DNA from: Kangiellaceae bacterium
GTDB lineage: Bacteria; Pseudomonadota; Gammaproteobacteria; Enterobacterales; Kangiellaceae
Reading direction: 5' to 3'
NCBI GenBank assembly: GCA_019090895.1
Contig: JAHRVB010000142.1
Location: 1 to 64,000, forward strand
DNA length: 64,000 nucleotides
Position 1 is the stretch's first letter; each line of letters starts with the position of its first letter. Below, one piece after another: positions 42,049 through 49,981 of this stretch. The notes under the pieces were generated by a model. It saw nothing but the letters and a program-made list of their open reading frames with translations, was not told the DNA's origin and searched no databases. Both the position numbers and the translations under genes were made by a program.

Positions 42049-42408
42049 TTATTTTGATTGTGCTCCAAACAAACGACTTAATTCTCCTCTGAGTTGACCA
42101 CGCAGCGCTAAATAGAACATCTTATAGTCTCCCATCAGAGACCATAATGGATACTTAAATGTCGCCGGTCTGTTTTTCTCAACAAAGAAATGACCGACCC
42201 AAGCTGGTCCGTAGCCCGCAACTAATACAAAAGGAAGCCAGCTCCATAGTTGTAAACCGACAAGATAAACTAATAACACTGCCGAACCAACGGTACCGAT
42301 ATAATGAAGGGCCCTGCAATTAATTAGCCGATGTTCATGCAGATAATATGGCCAAAATGCTTCAAACGATTGAAAACGGCCCGTTTCACTGTCCGGTTGA
42401 TATTGCAT
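42049..42408 (-). CDS. DUF962 / Mpo1-like membrane protein
   Basis: 119 residues from the ATG at 42408 with GGGAG upstream. SFEAFWPYYLHEHRLINCRA and FVEKNRPATFKYPLWSLMGD are typical of DUF962/Mpo1-like proteins. Two transmembrane segments lie between. The yeast relative is an Fe-dependent dioxygenase in fatty acid alpha-oxidation; the HxxxN-type histidines are present here, but that activity is inference. Confidence 0.85.
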   Translation of the reverse strand: MQYQPDSETGRFQSFEAFWPYYLHEHRLINCRALHYIGTVGSAVLLVYLVGLQLWSWLPFVLVAGYGPAWVGHFFVEKNRPATFKYPLWSLMGDYKMFYLALRGQLRGELSRLFGAQSK

Positions 42409-42510
42409 AGTTGGCTCCCAGTTTATTCGCTTCAGTAAAGTATGATGCTTATATTTACAAGCTACCATACAAAATGTTGTTCAATTTTTCCAGTATTGTA
42501 TTTCTCAGAC

Positions 42511-42542
42511 AAAAAAAAGCCTCCAATACAGGAGGCTTTTAA
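42511..42542 (-). terminator. Terminator after the FKBP gene
   Basis: AAAAGCCTCC-loop-GGAGGCTTTT with T-runs on both strands, so it may work in both directions. Confidence 0.85.
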
Positions 42543-42572
42543 TGGCCTATTTCAGGCTAAGTTCTATTCTTA

Positions 42573-43409
42573 TTATTTCTTAGCCGCCGCTTCTTTTACG
42601 GCTTCTTTCTTAGGGTTTATCTCTAATAATTCAATTTCAAATTGCAATACAGAATGCCCAGGTATTCCTGGCCGTCCATTTGGACCGTACGCTAATGCCC
42701 AAGGAATTACAAAGTGATATTTGCTTCCGATTGACATCAATTGCAGACCTTCAGTCCAGCCTTTAATTACACCGTTTAGTCCAAATTCGGAAGGTTCGTT
42801 TCGGTCAACGGAACTATCAAATACTTTTCCGTCAATAAATGTGCCGTGGTAATGAACTTTTACCCTATCAGTCGCTTTTGGAGTGGCAGCACCTGATTCA
42901 CCTTCTTTCATTACTCGATATTGAATCCCTGTTTCAGTCGTTTTAACACCGTCTTTTTTAGCATTTTCTACTAAGAACGCATCGCCCGAGGCGATAATTA
43001 TCTTAGCGTCTTCTTCCGCTTTGGCTTTGGCTACTGCTTGTGCTTGCTGATGAGCGGCTTGAATTGCCTGCTGAAATTTGACAAATTGTTGATTGATTTC
43101 CTGTTCGCTCATCTGTGAATTACTAAGCATCGCATCATTAAACCCGTCAGTGATTGCTTTTTTATTCACATTCGGAAGGTTATATTTTTCTAAGTCGTCG
43201 CGAATAAATTTGGCCATTTTAGCGCCGAGGGCGTAACTGACTTTATCTTCTTCTTTAATATCTGAAGTCACTACTTGCTCAGTAGCGTCTTTTTGTTCAG
43301 TGACCGTTGACGTCCCTTCATCTTCAACTTTAGTATCCGGTTGGCAAGCCGTTAGTAATGCTCCGGTTGCCAATGCCATTAGTAATTTCTTATAGTCCCA
43401 ATTAATCAC
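42573..43409 (-). CDS. FKBP-type peptidyl-prolyl isomerase lipoprotein
   Basis: 278 residues from the GTG at 43409 with GAGG upstream. The lipobox is LLTACQ. The N-terminal dimerisation domain (VSYALGAKMAKFIRDDLEKY) is followed by a long helix and a C-terminal FKBP domain (VKVHYHGTFIDGKVFDSS, SEFGLNGVIKGWTEGLQLM, PWALAYGPNGRPGIPGHSVL). This is the Mip/FkpA arrangement for periplasmic protein folding. Tail is Ala/Lys-rich. Confidence 0.93.
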   Translation of the reverse strand: MINWDYKKLLMALATGALLTACQPDTKVEDEGTSTVTEQKDATEQVVTSDIKEEDKVSYALGAKMAKFIRDDLEKYNLPNVNKKAITDGFNDAMLSNSQMSEQEINQQFVKFQQAIQAAHQQAQAVAKAKAEEDAKIIIASGDAFLVENAKKDGVKTTETGIQYRVMKEGESGAATPKATDRVKVHYHGTFIDGKVFDSSVDRNEPSEFGLNGVIKGWTEGLQLMSIGSKYHFVIPWALAYGPNGRPGIPGHSVLQFEIELLEINPKKEAVKEAAAKK

Positions 43410-43565
43410 AATTTGCCTCTTATTGTTTATCGTTCCAAAATGACAACATTTAATCTGTTTTGCCAAGATTAAATGCCAAAAATAATCTGGCAGTCTATAC
43501 TCTAAAGAACTAAAAAAACAGCGCTTATCCTACTATTTATTACTTATTTGCGACCCGATACTCGA

Positions 43566-44564
43566 ATGTTAATAAAAATCGTTTTTAAATCGACCCTTAC
43601 ACTGCTTCTAGCGCTCTTCTTCTTAGGTTGCAATCAGTATGAAGGCTCTGTCTCCGAAGCAAAACACACTGCTGTGGGTTCGCTCGATGCTGTCATATCG
43701 AAAGATGCTCAATTTGCGATAGTCTCTTCTGTCAACCATGGAGCTGGCTTTTGGGATCTAAAGAAGAATGTTCTGCTTTTTAATTGGAGCCACGGCGATG
43801 ACCCAAATGGTCACATTACTGCTACAAACATATCTCCCGATTCCAGTAGAGCGATTACAGCTGATAATCGGAATTTTACCATTTGGAATACCACCAGTGG
43901 GAAAGCCTACGGTTATTGGAAAGCGCCAGCAAAAATTAGAGCAGTCGCCATTTCGGACAAAGGGCGATACGTTTTGCTTGGTTTAGAAGACGGTCGAGCG
44001 ATTCATATAGACATGAACACAGGGCGCCGACTTGAATTCACGGGCCATCGTCAAGAAGCCGTTGCGAGTGTCGATTTGTCCGCAAATGGACTTTGGGCAT
44101 TTACAGGGGGTGCCGATTACCGAGCCATATTATGGAATACAAAATCAGGTAAGCCAAAAAGGTTATTTGAACACAAAACCAGAGTGACTAAATTAAGATT
44201 GGGAGCAGAAGGAAGGCTCGCTTTTAGTGCCGGTACTAAAGGCAATGCGCATATTTGGGATCTCACTACAGGTGAAAAAAAATCTAGCCTTAAACTGCGC
44301 GAAAGAGAGTACGTCATAGTATCAGCGAGCTTCTCCCACACGGGTCAATTACTAGCAACAGGCGCTCCCGGTAAAGATATCAGTTTATGGGATATCAATT
44401 CCGGAGAACGGATCAAACGCTGGCACGCAAGGACTCGAGACCAGTGGAAACCCAGTGGAGCTATTATCTATGCGGTTGAATTCTCGCCGGACGATCGACA
44501 TTTATATACAGAAAGTTCAGCAGGATTTGGTGAAAAATGGTCTATCAAATCAAAAAATCCTTAA
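43566..44564 (+). CDS. WD40-repeat lipoprotein
   Basis: 332 residues from the ATG at 43566; a TTG 18 bases upstream is also in frame. Lipobox LFFLGCN. Five to seven WD40 blades follow, for example LWAFTGGADYRAILWNTKSG and RLAFSAGTKGNAHIWDLTTG. It is probably an outer-membrane or periplasmic scaffold. Function unknown. Confidence 0.82.
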   Translation: MLIKIVFKSTLTLLLALFFLGCNQYEGSVSEAKHTAVGSLDAVISKDAQFAIVSSVNHGAGFWDLKKNVLLFNWSHGDDPNGHITATNISPDSSRAITADNRNFTIWNTTSGKAYGYWKAPAKIRAVAISDKGRYVLLGLEDGRAIHIDMNTGRRLEFTGHRQEAVASVDLSANGLWAFTGGADYRAILWNTKSGKPKRLFEHKTRVTKLRLGAEGRLAFSAGTKGNAHIWDLTTGEKKSSLKLREREYVIVSASFSHTGQLLATGAPGKDISLWDINSGERIKRWHARTRDQWKPSGAIIYAVEFSPDDRHLYTESSAGFGEKWSIKSKNP

Positions 44565-44715
44565 AGATTATTCACACTTAGTTACTAATTATTACTACCT
44601 ATAGAGGCAATTGTGATAGTTCTGCGATAACTTATTATCAGTATATTTGCGATAATATTCGCTGTGTTACAATTCCGGTGCGGACCAAACGTACCTCAAC
44701 TATATGGAGTATAGT

Positions 44716-45330
44716 ATGACTGATATCACTGCCCTTTCTGAAGAGCAGATACTAGAAAAGTTATTGGGTGGTAATGAAATCGTTTTTGAACAGGTTTTTA
44801 ACAAGTACCATAGCTCGATGCAGTCTGTCGCTTACGCGATTGCAGGACCTATTATAGCGGATGAAGTCGTCCAAGAAGCTTGGGTCTCAGCTTTGAAAGC
44901 CTTACCTAAATTTGAAGGCCGCTCTTCGCTAAAAAGCTGGTTAATTAGAATAGTTGCTAACGAAGCCAAAACCAGGAGACGGAAAGAGAATCGCTCAGTA
45001 TCACTGGAAGCAATTCAAGACTCTTGGTCAACTGACCCGCGATTTTCAGAAAATTCTCAGTGGAAAAATCCCAGCTCCCAATGGCACGGTGATACCCCTG
45101 AAGAACTTTTATCCGCAGAAGAATTAAAAAACTGTATAGAAAAAAGTATGTTGAAATTACCCGAAAATCAGCTCGCCGCGTTAAGACTAAGGGATTCTGG
45201 TGGATTGTCTATGGACGAATTATGTAACATCTTAGAAGTCAGTTCTTCTAATGTACGAGTTTTGCTCCATAGAGCAAGGGATAAAGTCTTAAAGGTCATC
45301 GACCATTTTCAAATCACTGGAGAGTGCTGA
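44716..45330 (+). CDS. ECF-type RNA polymerase sigma factor
   Basis: 204 residues from the ATG at 44716, with GGAG seven bases upstream. Region 2 is FNKYHSSMQSVAYAIAG through DEVVQEAWVSALKALPKFEG. Region 4 is LPENQLAALRLRDSGGLSMD with SSSNVRVLLHRARDKV. It is adjacent, with a TGAATG junction, to a zinc-finger protein that is probably its anti-sigma factor. Confidence 0.92.
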   Translation: MTDITALSEEQILEKLLGGNEIVFEQVFNKYHSSMQSVAYAIAGPIIADEVVQEAWVSALKALPKFEGRSSLKSWLIRIVANEAKTRRRKENRSVSLEAIQDSWSTDPRFSENSQWKNPSSQWHGDTPEELLSAEELKNCIEKSMLKLPENQLAALRLRDSGGLSMDELCNILEVSSSNVRVLLHRARDKVLKVIDHFQITGEC

Positions 45331-45585
45331 ATGCTGCCAAATTGTAAACAAATGGCTGAGCTTGCATCCAAAAACCTAGATACCCCGCTTACAGGCATGG
45401 CTTGGCTAAAAAGAAAGATTCACATGCTGATGTGTAAGCATTGTTCACGATATAGTGACCAAATCAAATTATCGAGTAAAACGGTGAGTACCTTAGACCT
45501 GGATTTACCAATCAATGAAGACGTTAAAAAGAATGTCGAAAAAACCTACCAAGAATTGCATTGTCGTAAAGACGTTAGCCAGTAG
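45331..45585 (+). CDS. Zinc-finger anti-sigma-like protein
   Basis: 84 residues with no membrane segment. CKHC near residue 35, together with an upstream Cys and His, matches the zf-HC2 fold of zinc-binding anti-sigma proteins. Position directly after the sigma factor supports this role. The ligands seen are MLMCKHCSRY and LPNC. Confidence 0.75.
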   Translation: MLPNCKQMAELASKNLDTPLTGMAWLKRKIHMLMCKHCSRYSDQIKLSSKTVSTLDLDLPINEDVKKNVEKTYQELHCRKDVSQ

Positions 45586-45664
45586 ATTACAACTGATCAG
45601 CCGAGCCAATCGATCATTTTAAATCTTTGCCGAACAATTAAGTACCGAATAAAAGAAATAAGGA

Positions 45665-45997
45665 TTAATTTTCGTTTTCCGTTACAAGCTCTTCAGAGAG
45701 CTCATAATCACCTTCAGCACTAATCAACTTATCATCTGTAAAGTAAAGATCCAGTCGCTTGGAACGATCAACGCCTCTTTTTTCGTTAGTATAACTGTAT
45801 AAATATATCCAATGGTCATCAGAAAAGCTGTCGTCAACCACAGGTCCACCCAATACAAATAACACTTGATTTTTACTCAGTCCGGGCCGCAATTTATCGA
45901 TTTCTTTTTGATCCAAGATATTGCCTTGCTGAATATCGAGCGTGTAAACACAGGAAGAAGTCAAAAGAATAAAAACTAAACAAACTAACCTAATCAT
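45665..45997 (-). CDS. bamE: Outer-membrane assembly lipoprotein BamE
   Basis: 110 residues. Lipobox LTSSCV. The SmpA/OmlA fold carries QGNILDQKEIDKLRPGLSKN, QVLFVLGGPVVDDSF and WIYLYSY. It belongs to the BAM complex. Divergent from fur, a common gammaproteobacterial arrangement. Confidence 0.93.
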   Translation of the reverse strand: MIRLVCLVFILLTSSCVYTLDIQQGNILDQKEIDKLRPGLSKNQVLFVLGGPVVDDSFSDDHWIYLYSYTNEKRGVDRSKRLDLYFTDDKLISAEGDYELSEELVTENEN

Positions 45998-46233
45998 GCC
46001 AATACCTTGTAAATAAATTTGTTTGAGGCATCTTCAATTCTAGAAGATATGCTCGTATGTAAATGTTGTAGACCAAAATTCAGTCCTAAGTAATCGAACG
46101 ACGACTCTTTAATAGCGGCTATTCTATATGAAATCGTGTAAAACCGGGTAAAAAAAGTTTATAATGTCCTTCTATAGTCAACTTTATTCAAAATTAATTC
46201 AATAGAAAGCGAAAAATTGATCAGGAGCTATCA

Positions 46234-46638
46234 TTGAGCAATCAACAACTCAAAGCAGTCGGCCTAAAAGTAACCCTTCCACGGCTAAAAATTCTCAGTA
46301 TATTAGAAAATGCTGAAGACCGGCATCTTAGTGCTGAAGACGTCTATAAGCTTCTTTTAGCTGCGGGGGAAGACGTTGGTCTGGCGACAGTGTATCGAGT
46401 ACTAACTCAATTTGAATCAGCTGGATTAGTTTGTCGACATAATTTTGAAGAAGGTCATGCGGTTTTCGAACTAAGTAGCGAGCATCATCATGACCATATG
46501 GTCTGTGTGGATACCAATGAAGTGATTGAGTTTGTAAACAAAGATATCGAATCGCTCCAGCATAAGATTGCCGAAGAACACGGTTTTGAATTGATTGATC
46601 ATAACTTAGTGTTATATGTTAGGAAGAAAAAAAGTTGA
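46234..46638 (+). CDS. fur: Ferric uptake regulator Fur, TTG start
   Basis: 134 residues. The start is TTG with AGGAGC upstream, giving MSNQQLKAVGLKVTLPRLKI. LATVYRVLTQFESAGLV is the recognition helix; HHHDHMVC is the metal site. Only one Cys follows where E. coli Fur has CxxC, and the short C-terminus lacks the second Cys pair, as in pseudomonad Fur. It probably governs iron genes, possibly including the TonB receptor. Confidence 0.95.
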   Translation: MSNQQLKAVGLKVTLPRLKILSILENAEDRHLSAEDVYKLLLAAGEDVGLATVYRVLTQFESAGLVCRHNFEEGHAVFELSSEHHHDHMVCVDTNEVIEFVNKDIESLQHKIAEEHGFELIDHNLVLYVRKKKS

Positions 46639-46664
46639 CCCTCGCTGATCAAAAACGGTAAAGT
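46635..46664 (+). promoter_or_regulatory. Candidate pheL-pheA promoter
   Basis: TTGACC, 18-base spacer, TAAAGT. The predicted start site would be within a few bases of the leader ATG at 46673, so either the leader is almost leaderless or another promoter is used. Confidence 0.5.
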
Positions 46665-46672
46665 TATTTGTA

Positions 46673-46738
46673 ATGAATCAGACAACAACAAATCATCGTT
46701 TTTTTATGCTGTTTACCATGCCAAAATTGGAGAGGTAA
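46673..46738 (+). CDS. pheL: Phenylalanine leader peptide
   Basis: 21 residues, MNQTTTNHRFFMLFTMPKLE then Arg, with three TTT Phe codons (positions 10, 11, 14). It precedes an intrinsic terminator and a pheA-type gene, the standard attenuation layout. The Phe run is much weaker than E. coli PheL. GAGGT at the end of the ORF can pair with ACCTC of the terminator 5' arm, forming an antiterminator. Confidence 0.65.
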   Translation: MNQTTTNHRFFMLFTMPKLER

Positions 46739-46764
46739 TAGCTAACTGCGTAACAACAGTAACT

Positions 46765-46795
46765 AAAAACCTCCCACTTAGGGAGGTTTTTTTTT
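46765..46795 (+). terminator. pheA attenuator terminator
   Basis: AACCTCCC-ACTTA-GGGAGGTT followed by a run of T. It lies 20 bases before the pheA start. Confidence 0.9.
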
Positions 46796-46814
46796 GATAA
46801 CAAAGAAGGCAGCC

Positions 46815-48866
46815 ATGACTACCGAAAAACCTGCTCACTCCGATAACTCAGCAAATAGCCCGGACGACCTTTTAGGAATTCGGGAGGCAATAACAAAATT
46901 AGATGACACCTTGCTTTCCCTTTTAGCAAAGCGGAGAAACTACAGTCTTTCCGTTGCCAAGGCGAAACAGAACATGGAAAAGCCACTTAGAGATCAAGTG
47001 CGAGAAAAGGACTTGCTTGAATCATTGCTCATTAAAGCCAGCGTTCAGGGACTCGAATCAAACTTTGTAACTCGAGTGTTTACTAGCATCATAGAAGATT
47101 CAGTCAGACACCAACAAAACTATTTACAATCACTTATTTCACCAGATCTGCACAGCCCACAAAAAAAATCTATCGCTGTACTCGGTGGTAAAGGGGCCTA
47201 CTCCTATCTTGCGGCTAAAAAATTCTTCCGCCAAAGCGAAAACACTTATTCAGCCTGTTCTTCTTTTAATGAAATAATCGATAAAGTAGAGTCCGCTGAA
47301 GTCGAATATGGAGTGATGCCAATCGAAAATACCACTTCAGGGGGTATAACAGAAGTTTATGATCTGTTACTCAGCTCCAATTTGAGTGTAGTGGGCGAAG
47401 AAAAAATCACTATTGACCATTGTCTGGTTTCTAAAGCTAATGTCAAACTAAAAGGTATTCGAGAAATAGTTGCACATCCACAAGCGAGTCGACAATGTAG
47501 CGACAGCCTTGCAGGATTAACCCTTGCTAAAATAACCTTAGCTGAAAGCACTGCCCACGCATTGGAAATCGTCGCAAAAAACAGTCGTTCAAATATCGCA
47601 GCTATTTCGAATGAACAAGCCGCTGAACTTTTTGGTTTAACCGTGCTTAAGAAAGATCTCGCGAATCAAAGAAAAAACTTAACTCGATTTTTGGTTCTCT
47701 CTCGTTCATCGATTTCAGTGTCATCTGCAGTACAAAGCAAGACGAGTATCGCACTCTGCACCGGACAAGAACCTGGGTCCCTGGCAGAAGTTCTAACGTT
47801 GTTTAAAGAAGCCAACATTCCATTGAGTAAATTAGAGTCGCGGCCAATTCCAGAAAGACCATGGGAACAAATGTTTTATATTGATCTAGAAGGAAATATC
47901 GAGAATTCGGATGTAGCGGAAACACTTAAATCTTTGGCCAAGATGTGTCGGTTTTTACGTAATTTCGGGACTTATCCAACGGAAGATATTAGAGCAACGC
48001 AAGTGTCCCCAGGTAAACTCGCCAACGCTAAATTAACCCGAGACAAGCAAACAAAACAATCCAAATTGACCGTTGGTCGGGACTCTACTAATCCTTCTGG
48101 CCAAACTTCTTATCCTAGAAAGGAGCGAAGCGGTGTTGTAATAACTGATGGTGCAAAGGTAGGAGACGGTCATTTTTTAGTCATTGCAGAACTTGCAAAA
48201 TTTGCTACTGAAGCTGAAATTATCTCCCAGAGCAAACAAGCAAGTGAATCTGGTGTCGTGGTATTGGGATGTAGTTTTTCCGAAAATCAAGATTTAACCG
48301 AAGATAGAAGTTTCTCCATAGAACAAGTTGCCCGTGCTGCTAGCACCAATAAATTATCGGTTGTTATTGAAGTCAATAACGTAGCCGAATTAGATTTGGT
48401 CGCCAATAATGGAGGAATTCCTAACATTGGCTGTGATAATTTACTCAATACAAACCTACTTAAATCTGTGGGTCAGTTAAATTGTCCGGTTGTTCTATCC
48501 TGCCACTCTAGCATGACTATAGAGGATTATCTAAAAGCGGTTGAGCTTGTAATGTCTCAAGGTAACTTACAAGTAATACTCTGTATCCGCGAGCAGCAAT
48601 CACCATTTAAAGAAACAGAATTTACTATCGATCTAGCGCGAATCGTCTTGTTAAAACAGAAAAGTCACTTGCCGTTATTAGTCGATCTTACCCACACTTC
48701 AGAAAAAATCGAGTTAACCCTGCCTCTCGTTAAAGCGGCGAAAGCAGCAGGAGCAGATGGGACCTTTGTTGACTTCGAGAATATTAGTGCAGCTCCGAAC
48801 AAACAATCCAATAATACTCAAAATAGTACATTGTTAGCGGAATTAATGAGTGAGATATATGGTTAG
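46815..48866 (+). CDS. pheA: Chorismate mutase-prephenate dehydratase-ACT fused to a degenerate DAHP-synthase-like domain
   Basis: 683 residues from the ATG at 46815 (GAAGG upstream). Residues about 20-105 are an AroQ chorismate mutase (IREAITKLDDTLLSLLAKRR). About 118-300 are prephenate dehydratase (ENTTSGGI, NLTRFLVL). About 315-395 are an ACT domain with ESRP for Phe binding. About 425-670 resemble type I-beta DAHP synthase (VMSQGNLQVILCIREQ, FTIDLARIVLLKQ, LPLLVDLTHTSEK, VKAAKAAGADGTFVDF). However, the metal/PEP motifs GPCSVE, KRG and DPSHATG are replaced, so this domain is probably inactive. Normal PheA is about 385 residues. The extra domain may be regulatory. Confidence 0.88.
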   Translation: MTTEKPAHSDNSANSPDDLLGIREAITKLDDTLLSLLAKRRNYSLSVAKAKQNMEKPLRDQVREKDLLESLLIKASVQGLESNFVTRVFTSIIEDSVRHQQNYLQSLISPDLHSPQKKSIAVLGGKGAYSYLAAKKFFRQSENTYSACSSFNEIIDKVESAEVEYGVMPIENTTSGGITEVYDLLLSSNLSVVGEEKITIDHCLVSKANVKLKGIREIVAHPQASRQCSDSLAGLTLAKITLAESTAHALEIVAKNSRSNIAAISNEQAAELFGLTVLKKDLANQRKNLTRFLVLSRSSISVSSAVQSKTSIALCTGQEPGSLAEVLTLFKEANIPLSKLESRPIPERPWEQMFYIDLEGNIENSDVAETLKSLAKMCRFLRNFGTYPTEDIRATQVSPGKLANAKLTRDKQTKQSKLTVGRDSTNPSGQTSYPRKERSGVVITDGAKVGDGHFLVIAELAKFATEAEIISQSKQASESGVVVLGCSFSENQDLTEDRSFSIEQVARAASTNKLSVVIEVNNVAELDLVANNGGIPNIGCDNLLNTNLLKSVGQLNCPVVLSCHSSMTIEDYLKAVELVMSQGNLQVILCIREQQSPFKETEFTIDLARIVLLKQKSHLPLLVDLTHTSEKIELTLPLVKAAKAAGADGTFVDFENISAAPNKQSNNTQNSTLLAELMSEIYG

Positions 48867-48939
48867 AGTTAGATTCAGGTTTTCGCATTGAACATGCGAT
48901 TTTCGATGGTCTCGTTATCAGATTACTACCAACTGAGAT

Positions 48940-49236
48940 TTAACCTAGAATATGACTATTCTCTAGTACCACGACTCTTTCCTCAGTTTCAAGCAATGGC
49001 TTCATTTCTTCCATCACTTCAAGTCGTTCTTTCGCTTCTGCCCAATTACTCCAGGACTCATAGTCTTCCCAGCTTGAAATTATAATTGCTAAGTTTGGAT
49101 TAGTTTTCTCTTGCAGCAATTCGCCAGCAATAAATCCGTCGATAGTATTGGCTCGTTTACGTGCTCGTCGACTCAGTTCCAAGTAATCATCAATTCTACC
49201 TTGACGAATATTTCTTTCAATAATTACTCTTATCAT
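48940..49236 (-). CDS. Antibiotic-biosynthesis-monooxygenase-fold protein
   Basis: 98 residues from the ATG at 49236 with AAGG eight bases upstream. The single ABM ferredoxin-like domain shows MIRVIIERNIRQGRIDDYLE and IIISSWEDYESWSNW. Members are haem-degrading or quinol monooxygenases or simple binding proteins. Specific activity unknown. Confidence 0.75.
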   Translation of the reverse strand: MIRVIIERNIRQGRIDDYLELSRRARKRANTIDGFIAGELLQEKTNPNLAIIISSWEDYESWSNWAEAKERLEVMEEMKPLLETEERVVVLENSHILG

Positions 49237-49327
49237 ACTATTGCCTTCTGCAAAAAAAATTACTGCAATTCTAACAAACTGCCACACTTAGTTTCCGACC
49301 GAAATAAATTTCAAAGGCCCGAAAGTT

Positions 49328-49786
49328 TTAGTGTCTAGTTTTTAAGGTATCGATGAGATTATCTTCCAGATCAACTCGTTTCGCAATCGCTTCACCGAGC
49401 AAAGAAAGGTCTTCGTCGAACCTAGACATCATTTGGCCGTCATTGGCGATCATTTTAGAGTACTTTTCATTAAAATCAACGACTATATCTGTCGTTTTAG
49501 ATATGTCAGGATAAAGTTCGTTAAGTAGCTGAATACTCGATGGACCATTTATTTCACAGTCATTTGCTATCTGCTGATAAACTTCGAAATGACCGGCAGA
49601 GACATAATCGATGAGAACATCACAGAAACCGTTAATTTGATCGCTTTCAGGTAATTTAGTTTGGTTACGAAAACCCGATAAACGACAGTACATTACTATC
49701 ACTTGACTGCGCTCTGCCAACCAATTACTGACAGCCGTATTCTTATGCTCTACGTCTTTATTTTCGATTGATTGAGTACTTAGCAT
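49328..49786 (-). CDS. rsd: Regulator of sigma D (Rsd/AlgQ family)
   Basis: 152 residues from the ATG at 49786; an upstream ATG adds seven. NWLAERSQVIVMYCRLSG and the following helices match the Rsd/AlgQ helical bundle that binds region 4 of the housekeeping sigma factor. It is divergent from a PAS histidine kinase. Confidence 0.85.
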   Translation of the reverse strand: MLSTQSIENKDVEHKNTAVSNWLAERSQVIVMYCRLSGFRNQTKLPESDQINGFCDVLIDYVSAGHFEVYQQIANDCEINGPSSIQLLNELYPDISKTTDIVVDFNEKYSKMIANDGQMMSRFDEDLSLLGEAIAKRVDLEDNLIDTLKTRH

Positions 49787-49981
49787 AGTTTGACCGCCCC
49801 ACTGCATTTGTTTTATTAGTTATTCATATTCATTTTTACCACATTATCTAATCAGAAAAAACACAAAACTCCATTTATTTGCATTGATTGCTTTTGGGAA
49901 CAACAAAATGAACATTAATGCTATTTTGGTATAGACTAAATAATAGCCAACATCATTGTTAACTTTGCAACCGGACATTGA

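Noticed and set aside
45665-46234. Fur box between bamE and fur
   Set aside because: The region is AT-rich and no stretch matched the Fur consensus well enough to claim a site by eye.
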